The position numbers and the translations under genes are program-made. Below the pieces are notes generated by a model, which was given only the letters and a program-made list of their open reading frames with translations, was not told the origin of the DNA and did no database searches. Below, in pieces: positions 34,603 through 44,809 of a DNA stretch of 64,000 bases (position 1 is its first letter; every line of letters starts with the position of its first letter). The stretch lies in contig NC_068938.1 of assembly GCF_016801865.2 (NCBI RefSeq), forward strand, positions 194,143,909 to 194,207,908, read 5' to 3'. This DNA comes from Culex pipiens pallens. Its lineage: Eukaryota > Arthropoda > Insecta > Diptera > Culicidae.

Positions 34603-34795
34603 ATATCTGGAGTTTTTTTTTCAAAGGTCCATAAACCAAATTTCCAGTTTTTGCTTTTTGGGTGTTTTTGAAACCGCCTTGATTCAGAACCTTCGTCGTT
34701 TGAGTCAGGGTTTAATACCCCTTAAAAAAAACACCCAAAAAGCAAAAACTGAAAATTTGGTTTATTGGACCTTTTTAAAAAAACTCCAGATATAA
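34603..34795. mobile_element. hairpin MITE family P, copy 3
   Basis: Ends ATATCTGGAGTTTTTTT and its complement. The arms contain the same AAACCAAATTT and TTTTTGCTTTTTGGGTG blocks as copies 1 and 2 and pair over about 80 bp. Confidence 0.75.
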
Positions 34796-35567
34796 AATTA
34801 ATATTTATTTAATCTTGAATGAAAAAAATTTTAATCTTGAATTCATTATTTGATTCTACCTTCAAAATTACTTGTTCGTCAAATGTTTTTTTACAGGAAA
34901 TGAAATTAGGATTTAATTTAGTAAGTTTTCAACAAAAAAAGCTTTAAAAAAAAACTATCGGTGCTTCCAAAAGCGATCATTGTTGACTCAATATTTTTCT
35001 CTACTCGAATGAAATTTTTAACCTACTGAATTTTTTTTTTACATGAATGTATGTTCTTTTCCACAACATACTCATAAGTTATAATGTCAATTATTATATT
35101 AAATGATAAAAAATGATTTTTATGTACAAAAAAAAAAACTTCTGGCAAAAAGCTAAAAATAATAAAAAAAAATTATGTTTGATAGAAGAATAACTGCAAT
35201 GACGTTTGACCGGTTGCATTTCGTGATAAATTGATTGTCCCGATAATAGGTTATAGTTCTTATTTACTTTATTTTGGTATTCACAGAATTCATTTTATAG
35301 TAATATATTTTTTTATTTATGTTTTTCTTTCAATTCTTTAACTTGTTAATATCAAGCTTTACAATGGAAAAAAGACTTTGCGGAAGAAATATTTGTTGAA
35401 CGTTGTTATTTTTAAGCATTGCATTTAGAATCATTTTCATCATGTTCGGGTTTATTAAAAAAATGTTTGAATTTTAGTGAATTATTTATGTTTTTTTTGC
35501 TCTTTTTATTTTTCTTTGAATCTTACATTTGGTGAATACTAATGCTTACTAATTAACTGTATGAGTG
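34796..35567. other. AT-rich intergenic stretch, nothing recognised
   Basis: Homopolymer-rich, no coding frame, no bounded repeat. Confidence 0.4.
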
Positions 35568-35569
35568 TA

Positions 35570-37298
35570 GGGGAGCTGGTGGTAAGACGGAGGAGGGGGC
35601 GAACGGCCACCCCACTGTTTTAATAAGTATACTAATGAATATTACTAAAATGTTCAGCAATACTGTTCCTCATGCTAAATAATGCATATGGAGTCACCTT
35701 TGCCAGAAATATTGTTTGAAATAGTATAAAAATAGCTCAAAATAAACAAATAATTTTTGAACTTGAAACTGGATGTAATTTTCATGAATTTCAAGTTAGG
35801 CATTTTTGTTAAATAACAATATGTTTTTCTGTCTTCAAATATTTTTGCCTTCCTCACCTTACTGAGGAAAGGCTATAAAATCACTTGGAAATTAAACTTC
35901 TTAATTTGACGTCCTAGACCCACCTTCATGTATACCTATCGACTCAGAATCAAATTCTGAGCAAATGTCTGTGTGTGTGGTGGGATGTTGATCAAAAAAT
36001 TGTCACTCGATTATCTCGACATTGGCTGAACCGATTTTGTCCGTTTTGGTGTCATTCGATCCGTCTTGGAGTCCCATAAGTCGCTATTAAAAATTATGCA
36101 GTTTAGTTAAGTACTTCAAAAGTTATGCTGTTTTAACTAAAGTCCAGAAGATTGTAAAAACGGTGGTTTTTGTAAGAAAACCCGTCATGCTATACATTTT
36201 CAGAAAGGTATTTAAAAGACCTTTCCAACGCATCCAAGACATTGAAGATCTGACAAATCTATCAAAAGTTATAAGCACTTAAGTGTTATTTATACGCTTT
36301 TTGGAGGCCGGATCTCAGATATGTTGATGAAAACGTTGTCCGGATCTCTCATGCGACCTATCGTTGAATAGGTATTCAAAAGAGCTTTCCAACGCTTCCA
36401 AAACATTGAAGATCTGACAACCCTATCAAAAGTTATAAACACTTCAGAGTTATTTATGCACTTTTTGTAGGCCGGATCTCAGATATTTTGATGGAAACGT
36501 TGTCCGGATCTCTCATGCGACCTATCGTAGGATGGGTATTCAAAAGACCTTTCTAACGCGTCCAAAACATTGAAGATCTGACAACCCTATCAAAAGTTAT
36601 AAGCACTTAAGCACTTAAGCACTTTGTAGATAAAGGAAAAGCATTTTCAATAAAACTATCCATTTTTAATCAAAATGCTGTTAACTACCGTTTCGACAAC
36701 ATTCTTTACTGTGATATAGCAAAACTCATTGAATAGCATGAAATCCTATCAAACTTTTCATAAAAATCGCTAATTTAATATTGTTTACATAATTTTGATT
36801 TACTTATTCTAATCGAAATACACAAACTATTTTTATTTTGTATCAAATTGTGTTTGTTTTGTAGTAAAAATTCATAGTTTTTCATAAAATGTGGTCGCAA
36901 TAATATGAAATTCACTGAGCCAAAATATGAAATTTTTTAAATAGCATTTTTCTTCACATTTGAAACCTGTTTTTTTTTCAACCAAAATAGTTATGATGTT
37001 CAGAGAAGTCTGTTGAACCAACCATGTAGGTGTTTGGGTGGATTTAGCAAAGTTATTAAGTTAATTTATAGCATTGGCCGTCTTACCCCACATGGGTGGC
37101 CGTCTTACTCCGCGTATTTCATATATATACGATTTCAATTATTTTTTTTAAAATTGCTTTTTAGACCAACTAATTTATGTCATTTCTATAATGGACTAGT
37201 AGTAGAACAATATGTACGTAATTTGTGATCAAAATAATCTGTTGTGTAAATTTTATTAGACTTCTCTCTTAGGGTGGCCGTCTTACCCCCATCTCCCC
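35570..37298. mobile_element. TA-flanked MITE with GGGGAG ends and nested A element
   Basis: Ends GGGGAGCTGGTGGTAAGACG and the complement of GGGGAGATGGGGGTAAGACG, flanked by TA (35568-35569, 37299-37300). Subterminal GGCCGTCTTACCCCACATG repeats lie near 37080-37110. Family A copy A6 is nested inside. No transposase. Confidence 0.75.
35847..36625 (+). mobile_element. family A element (copy A6), with tandem units
   Basis: Opens TTGCCTTCCTCACCTTACTG, then GGCTATAAAATCACTTGG. It contains two 165-bp units starting at GGCCGGATCTCAGAT (about 36305 and 36470) plus a partial unit, inverted relative to A1. The right terminus is missing; it stops in a short GCACTTAA repeat at about 36600-36625. Confidence 0.75.
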
Positions 37299-37300
37299 TA

Positions 37301-37902
37301 TTATGCATTTTCCAGCAATTTTACCATCAATATGTTAAAGTTATGGCTTGAATTTTTTTTGCGTAATTATTAACGCGACTCTCGACTTCGGAAAAAAACT
37401 CCCGATTTTTTTATTGGTCTTTTCATTACTAACAGTTGAATTTTCATAATTAGTATTTTACAATATTTGATTTTTTTTTTATATGGGACTAAAAAAGAAA
37501 TATTTTGCGCTAGAGTTTGAGATGGTGCAAAATCTGGTGACGGAGATGTATTTAAAAAAAAATATTTTTAGAATACATTGTCAAACAAAATTTCAAAAAT
37601 AATGTTTTTAATGTAAAATCAAATTTTTGATTGTACCGTATTCAAGTTTTAGGCGAAATGTTTGGAAAAATGTTCAATCTTTTGCAATATGAAGATATTT
37701 TATGAAGGAAATGCACCCTCTGTTTTTTTTAAATAAAGGTGTTTTTTTTTTTCTTACTCTTTATCTGCCTGGTAATTTTGATTGAATTCCACAGAATCGA
37801 AATATTTGTTTTGAGTCCACAAAACTGTACATTGTGTAATTTTTCATAGCTTTTCTGGTAAAGTTGATTTGCGTGAGATGACAATCGTTTTTTTGTTAGC
37901 AT
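37301..37902. other. AT-rich stretch, nothing recognised
   Basis: No coding frame with family features; poly-A/T runs only. Confidence 0.4.
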
Positions 37903-37915
37903 TTGGTAACCATTG

Positions 37916-38432
37916 CACGGGATTAACACCTTATAATGTGGCCTCTCAAAACTTGCGGATTCGTTAACGGATCCACATTAGCGTGGTGCATGGATATATG
38001 AAAAAAGACAAAAGTGTTCAATTTCGATTGCATCAACCGGATTCTAACTAAATTGATTGAAATTCCATTCTTACTTCAGATATAAAAAAAAACTGGAGCA
38101 ACTAAACCTTAACCAAATAGGCTCAAATTTTCAGGCTAGCTTCTGCGACTGTAGTGCTTGAAAATTCCGGTTGATGCAATCGAAATCAAACACTTTTGTC
38201 ATTATCATATATCCGTGAACCACGCTAATCCACATGTGTGTATCGTTCTTTTTGCGACAAGACTCCGCCTCCCGGGTCTCCTAAGTGTGAAGGCATGGCA
38301 TTGGGAGCGGACACCTAAGTGTGAAGGTATGGCAACGCATTTAGATTTTTTGTGCGTCCGCCTAGGGATTCGAACCAGCAACCTTTGGATTGTGAGTCTA
38401 GTGCGCGGTCTGATTGATCCCCACAGGCAGAC
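37916..38432 (-). mobile_element. tRNA-derived SINE, interrupted by D2
   Basis: Perfect 13-bp duplications TTGGTAACCATTG (37903-37915, 38433-38445). On the minus strand the 5' head (38345-38430) is tRNA-like with B box GGTTCGAATCC and an anticodon-type loop CTCACAA. A body with two CTTCACACTTAGG repeats follows. Element D2 and its duplication split the 3' part; net SINE length is about 260 bp. Confidence 0.85.
37979..38227. mobile_element. family D element (copy D2), 249 bp, nested in the SINE
   Basis: Perfect 8-bp duplications ATCCACAT (37971-37978, 38228-38235). Ends TAGCGTGG / CCACGCTA; inner inverted repeats AAAAGACAAAAGTG and TTTCGATTGCATCAACCGG. Uninterrupted, so it gives the empty site for foldback E in copy D1. 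Confidence 0.9.
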
Positions 38433-38445
38433 TTGGTAACCATTG

Positions 38446-40836
38446 TAGATTTGTGTAGCATTACTTTTTTTCGGTTGTCTCAACACATGTTTAAAACAAT
38501 CAAGCCATGGTTTAATAGAAAAGAGAATATGCAATGCCATGTACAACAGTACATTTGTATTTAAATCTTTAGTTAAAAACAATTTTTTTTATTTGTTTTA
38601 TATTCGCAGCTCTTATACTTAAATAAATCAAACAATAAATTATTATCAATTTTGTTCAAAATAAATGCAATTTTTATATTAACCTGATTGTGCTTAATTA
38701 CACATTAATCTATGAGTTGTTTTAATCAATTGATTCAATTGGAAGCTACAAAAAACAGAGTGACCATCAATAATCATAAAAACTGAGCACAATTCGTGCT
38801 CACGTACACAGAAGACCCTATCGCGACGATAAAAAGTGCCATCACTGCACGACCACAACCAGTTTCTAGCTAGTTTGATTAGGTATGGAGACTCTCTTCA
38901 ATTCATACTTTTAGATACTTGCTGGCTGGCTATAAGTCGTTAAGCCGCGGGGTTTTGCGCGCACTGGTCTCTCGCGGTATATTCAAACCACCTTAAGGGC
39001 AATAGAATTATCTCACTGTGATGTACGAAAAAATTATAGTGTTATTTGTTTTTCAAATTTGTTTTGATATTTAAAATGTATTTTTTGAAGTAATATTCTT
39101 TTATATCAGCGAAAAGCTGAGCATTCAAGGGTTAATTCACTCGCGACCATAATATTACAATTATATCGCTTCTCAAATGTGTCCACATCCAATCTAGAGA
39201 AAAAAAAACCAGCTCCAACACGTGTCTCCACCGCTCAATCACGTGGCCTATTGAATTTGCCACCTCAATACCTGTCCAGTGCAAACTAAACTCTACACGT
39301 TTATTTATCTACGTGGGTAAATCTGCGATTTGAACTTAGTGAAAAAGTGTAATTTACCGTTCACGATGGATCTTTTTCGCCAGTGTCGTATTGGGACAAG
39401 TGTTTTTTTTTTTCAGCCAGGTACTTTACTCTGGAGAATCGGCTGAGATGATGGGGACAAGTTTTGCCTTTGGGGCAGCTCATTAATATTCATAAACGTA
39501 CGAAATTTCCAAGTGCGCACTTCGTTTAAAAATTGCCCATCTCTCGATTCTCGCTGCAACACACGCAATACATCAGAGTGAGGGAAAGAGAGCGAAATTA
39601 TGCGATCATAATCGTCTCCTTTCTCTCTCTCAGTTTTTTTTTATTGTCGCTTTTGCAAGTTCTGTTTTTTATGCACCTTTTTTCTTCTTTTCATCAAAGT
39701 TTAAAATTAGTCGCAGGTTTTGTTGTGTTCTGGCGTGTTATTATTTCTTGTTTCAGCTTGTTTTTATTGGCTCTTACTAGCTTGTTTTTTGCGTGTTGGT
39801 GTTTGAGACTGGTCCTCCGGGAGAGTGATGAGCGAGTTAAGAGAGAAAGAGTTGAGTGTTGAATTGAGCCACTCAACTGGAAACGGCGCATCTTTTCAAG
39901 TACTTGTCCCAAGCCACGCAAGAGTTTGGATCCAACATGTGTGTAATTATGGGGACACACTCTTGTGTACAGAGGTTCGAAGACCATGATATAATACTCT
40001 CTGGAGTGCCCTGTCGCTAATTTTTTATTCGTGTTTGTGAATCGGTTGAGTGGTGGCTTTAGGAGAATTGGGGATATCTTTTTTAGTGTTTTATTTAAAT
40101 TTCATTTCAATATTTTATTTCTAGAGTTTTTTTTGAAAAGGTATTAACATATGAAACACAACAGATTATAGGACTTAGATATGAAACTCAAGATTTAAAA
40201 TATCATAAATAATTAAATCAGGTGATGAGATTTACCACCGTAAAATATGTTTAAAATTCAGAATTCGGCAATTATTATTTTGCAGACCATAAATTATAAA
40301 TACTTAAATGGATGCTGAGTTTAACTTCAAACATATAGTTTTACAGGTCTTTCAACGAATTATTAATGTATATTTCATAACGCCTTTCATGCCAACAAAA
40401 AATATAAAGAAAACTACCAGTACACTTTACAAAATTGTTTTGGGATTTTGGGTTGAAAATTCGACTGTCAAATCCAGTTTTAAAAAATCTCTGGCACACT
40501 CAAATACTTAAAGAAATATCTTGCTTTTATTATAATTAGTTTTTTTTAATAATATGTAAGAGCTAAACGCAAGTAGCGTCCAATTTCTCGTTCCGGAAAT
40601 TTTTTTTCCTTTTTTCCCGAAAAATTTATAAATTTCCAGGGAATTCCTGAAATTCAAACGGAAGTTTGAATACATTTTCTTAACTTTATGTCACCAGTGT
40701 TTTGAAAGCCATAAAAAAATAATGGGAGAACATAATTTGATTTTGTTCAATTCAAAATTTCATGTTAAGGTTTATTTCTGATTTTATAATTTAAAGCATT
40801 TTTTTCACTGTCCAAACAATGTGTTTGAAAAATAAT
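38446..40836. other. mostly unique intergenic DNA, possible promoter patches
   Basis: A GC-richer patch at 38800-39000 contains a TATAAG motif near 38930, and 39500-39900 is rich in CTCTC/GAGAG. These resemble insect promoter sequence but no exon can be tied to them. 40578-40660 resembles 55675-55745 (TTTCCCG-type phrases), a minor repeat. Confidence 0.35.
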
Positions 40837-40860
40837 ACTAATCAACAAAAAATGCGAATT

Positions 40861-41781
40861 TTGTATGTATGTATGTATGATCCCCATACCCGCAGGCAAC
40901 TTGGTCCTGGAACACATGTGAGCGCTAGGTGAACAATTCGATCATCTTTTACTCCATAATCTGTACACCCACGTGCATACGTTTTTTTGCACGAATTTTA
41001 TTGCTACAAACACCGGCGCATAAATCAAAATCATTCCCCTTTTCCCTCCCCAAGCGCCGGAAATTTGTAGCGGGTGTAGGGACACTTTGCATAGACGCCC
41101 TTGTTCCCATCACGTCACTGAGGGTATGGAGCGACGAGAAATTAATAAGCATGCCCCCTTAGTCGAACCTTCATTAGAGAAGCAGGCAATCCACAACTCA
41201 CAGCGAACGACCAAGGGAACACCCTACCGCGTATTTAATGGTAATTTGGCGTGGTTGTCTTGAGTGGTTTGAGCGAATGTTAGAATATTAGTGAGAGAGT
41301 TTTATGTTTTATAAAAAGAACGGGCTCACCAAATAATGTATGCTTCAAGACAGCTTCATTTGAGTTCCGGGAGTTGTCCGATTTTATAAACTTGCGATCC
41401 GATGACCTCCCTTCAACAAACTTAAAACAGCCAACCACGACGTTGCCGACGGACTCCACTGTTGTCCGTGGAAGTGAACCGGATGAAGTTGCTGCTGCTG
41501 GAAAAATCTTGATTATGATGATTCTTTCCGTTTGAAGCCGGGACGCTGCTTCGATATCTGCACCAAACTCCTTTTCGAAATTCCAGAAGGTTTTGTTCCA
41601 AATGCTCCGCTGGATACAACTGCTGAAGCGCTTGTCCGTGACCACCAAGTTTTCCACCGGATATTGCCAAAAAAGGGCAAAATTAAGTATTTATTATATT
41701 TTTGGAAGAAAATTTGAAGCACAAAATTGACAGCGAAAAATATTTCGATCCGCACACGCGCATGGTTTACTTTGATCCATC
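40861..41781 (-). mobile_element. retroposon of unknown type, 921 bp, with a 125-codon frame
   Basis: Flanked by a perfect 24-bp direct repeat (40837-40860, 41782-41805). On the minus strand it ends in a CATA repeat tail (GTAT repeats at 40864-40878), as for some LINEs and SINEs. The minus strand holds an open frame at 41657-41280, beginning MENLVVTDKRFSSCIQRS, with no family recognised. GC content is above the flanks. It could be a LINE fragment or a retrocopied transcript. Confidence 0.7.
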
Positions 41782-41985
41782 ACTAATCAACAAAAAATGC
41801 GAATTATTATAAAGACAGCATATAAAATTAGATTTTTTTTGAAATTGTATGATTTTTTACGACCGGTTAGGCCATCGATTGATCCTCACACTTATTTTGA
41901 CCATAAAAGTTGCTTGTATTGCAAAATATTTATCAGAACCAGGATCAGAATAATTTTCTCGTTTTTTTCAAATTCGAAGCAGAGA

Positions 41986-42013
41986 ATTTTTATTTATTTT
42001 TATTTTTTTATTT

Positions 42014-42044
<31 letters not shown>

Positions 42045-42884
42045 ATTTTTTTTTATTTATTTTTTTTTTGTTTTTTTTTTGAGTGCGCTGGAAGTAGGGA
42101 CGCGAAGTGGTGATTATACAGGTTAATTTTTTTGTGTGCTTTTGTGTCGCTCTTCGTATGGGGTGAGTGATTGTGGCAATCGAATAATAGCATGACTTAC
42201 TGAATTATTTGTGTCTTGAGCGTAATTTTCGTTAAGTAATAGGTGTTTTTTGTGATTTTTTTTGGTGATCATAATTAATTGTTTTGTGATTTTCAAAGCC
42301 CTTCCTATATCATCGTTGATCGGAAGGCACGGCGTCGGGTTAATTGTGTATAATTTTTTGAATAAGGTTTTATTTTTTATGGTGAAAAAGCCATTTCTAT
42401 ATAATGATCGAAAGACGCACTGACATTTTGGATTAATTAATAGTGGAGTGAAATAATTGTGTGTGAGTGACTTTGTGTGTTAACCAAAAAGACCTTCCCA
42501 TAGCATCGTAGCTCGGGAGGCATCGAAAAGCCAATACCTTATCCTACTAACCCAAAAAAATAATAATCACGTGATGCTTGAAGGAGATGCTGTGGATTCA
42601 ACGGTCTCAAGCGGTATCAACAAGTATATAGCGAAAAATTGTGTGCTTGATGAGTCTGCAACTTCAACTATCGGACTAACATTCCTCCCTTTCGTTGAAC
42701 TGCAGGCTTCTTGGGAGGGCGCCGGTATTGACAAATAAAGTAGGGATCTTCAGGGGTTAAACAGTGAACGGATGGTTGGCTCCCACTGATCATTTTTGAT
42801 TCATTGTTTAACTTCAGCTGATCTGTCAATAACGGAGTAGCAGCTCATTGGCAGTCAACCATGCTCATGCTCATGCTCATGCTC
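41986..42884 (+). mobile_element. retroposon with CATGCT tail and RNA hairpins (copy N2)
   Basis: Flanked by a perfect 15-bp duplication AATTCGAAGCAGAGA (41971-41985, 42885-42899). The 3' 580 bp match N1 closely and end in CATGCT repeats. It has hairpins at 42300-42327 and 42493-42520 but lacks N1's middle hairpin. The 5' part is a T-rich tract (41986-42081) and a sequence not shared with N1. Confidence 0.85.
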
Positions 42885-42899
42885 AATTCGAAGCAGAGA

Positions 42900-43860
42900 T
42901 TTTTTTTAATTCACCGGTGCACTTTAACAAAATTTAAAATAAGAACGTTTGATTGCAAAATAAAAAAAATGCGAAAAATAAATCTAGGAAATATTTCTTG
43001 TATAAAATTGAAAACACTCCAAAATTCCTTTTTTCAAAATCATATTAAGGCCGTTGCAAATATTTTTCAAAATTTATTTCGCCCTCTCCTTCAAAATCGA
43101 TCCGAAAAATAAAGGGGCAAAAAAAATTATTTCAAGACTTGAAAATTTTTATGAAAATAGAAGTCTGATGGACTGAAAACAAATTTAAATGCATTTTCCT
43201 GGTTTTAAAATCATATTTAGCATGTTTGGGGTCGACCAAACATATTTTGATTTTTTTTTGTAAAATTCCGTTGTACAGTAGCGCAAATTTTGTTGGTGCA
43301 ATTAAGACTCGAATGTCCGAAGGCCTCGGAAAAATTTCACTTCGGCTAATCGAACCACAAAAAAAATCATAGTCTAATTTTTGATTATCGAGCTTAAGTA
43401 TGACCCCTAAACTACGCTAAAGTGAATTAAAAGATTTATATCCAAGATGGCGGTCAATATGGGGGTGACGGAATATTGAAAAGATGCATTTTATTATTTA
43501 ATAGGCAATAAACTATTCAAATTTGACAAAAATAGGGGCGCAGAACTTTAATTTGATGTTTAAAACAAAAAAAAAAAAATATAACATCTGTCTTTTCAGC
43601 ACCAAGCTTCTAACCATTATAGGTTTATGCATGCTTTTTATTGCAGCACATCACAATTTAAGTAGGTTAGCAAAAATTATTGAAGAATAAACTGATTTCC
43701 CTCGAACAACTTCTCTCAGTGCTTCGTTCAACCAGCTGATTGATGACGTCACTTTCAGTGTGGGTCTTTCGTAAACTATGAGCAAAAAAAAGGAAAAGTA
43801 TCCCTTTTGCCAGTATTTCAGAACTGCTTTTAACATAATTTAAAATATTTTTCACTTCAC
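42900..43860. other. decayed repeats and AT-rich DNA
   Basis: 43047-43233 is the same dispersed repeat as 31228-31412. 43300-43580 is a decayed copy of the CAGTCCAGA MITE at 60523-60925 (shares GACCCCTAAACTACGCTAAA and AAGATGGCGG) lacking its right end. No gene. Confidence 0.55.
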
Positions 43861-44307
43861 ACGCGTTGGGTGGCTTATCAAACGATTAGCGCAATCCATG
43901 AACGACCCATCACCACCCACCACCCACCTCATCTACAAACACGTTTGTTTACATCGAGAGCGCCAACCAAAACAAATCACTCACACGTCGAAGCCGGCTT
44001 GTTTGGTTCGTTTGATTACACGCACACACTCCAAGCCCCTCGATTCATTCAACAACACGCGGTCACATTTTGACAGTTCGTTTGCGGTGGACGAGCATGT
44101 GTTTTTTGTTGTGGTACTATTTTCAGTGAAAAATAGGTTTAAAATTTGTTGAAAGTGAGTAAAAATTGTTTGAAATTACTAATTTGGGATCGCTTTACAG
44201 GTGCCGATTGGAGTTCAGTTGAATTTCGTTCGATTTCATCGAAAAACTTGCGAGTTTAAAAACCATTCAAAAGTTAACCTCTTCGGGACTGGTGAACGGC
44301 AGCGACG
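43861..44307 (+). promoter_or_regulatory. promoter / 5' UTR region of the RPA1 gene
   Basis: GC-richer sequence directly upstream of the RPA1 ATG, without a TATA box, as expected of a housekeeping gene. TTTTCAGTG near 44120-44128 fits an insect initiator. A possible 5' UTR intron at 44155-44200 (GTGAGT...TTTACAG) is only 46 nt and uncertain. TTTTGACAGTTCG near 44068-44080 is a striking motif of unknown role. Confidence 0.45.
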
Positions 44308-44809
44308 ATGACCATCGACCAGAACTTGGAGGTGAGCCTCGACCCGACGAACCTGCAGTTTGCGGTGTTCAGCGATGAGGACATCAAGCGGATGAGCGTG
44401 ACGAAGATCGTGACGCCGCGTTCCTTTGACGATTTGGGGAATTCGATTCCGGGCGGGTTGTACGATGCGGCCATGGGTCCCAGTGGACGTTCGGAGGTTT
44501 GTGCCACCTGCGTGAAGGACATGGCGCAGTGCGAGGGTCACTTTGGCCACATCGAGATCTGTCTGCCGGTGTTCAATCCGTTCTTCATCAAGACGGTGTA
44601 CAACCTGTTGCGAATCAGCTGCAACGCGTGCCACCGGCTGCAGATGTCGGACCCGTTGAAGGAACTGCTGCAGCTTCAGTTGCAGCTCGTGGACGCCGGG
44701 TACATCGTGGAAGCCGAGGAGCTCGAGATGTTCAAGGCCAAAGTGTGTGCCAACCCGACGGAACCGTTGCCGGAGGCAGTGGCTTACTACTCGGAACTGT
44801 TGATGAACC
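44308..44809 (+). CDS. RpI1: RPA1 exon 1
   Basis: Encodes residues 1-167 with the zinc-binding clamp cysteines (VCATC..CEGHFGH). Ends in phase 1 at donor GTGAGT (44810). The next intron is 55 nt (44810-44864), typical of small dipteran introns. Confidence 0.93.
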
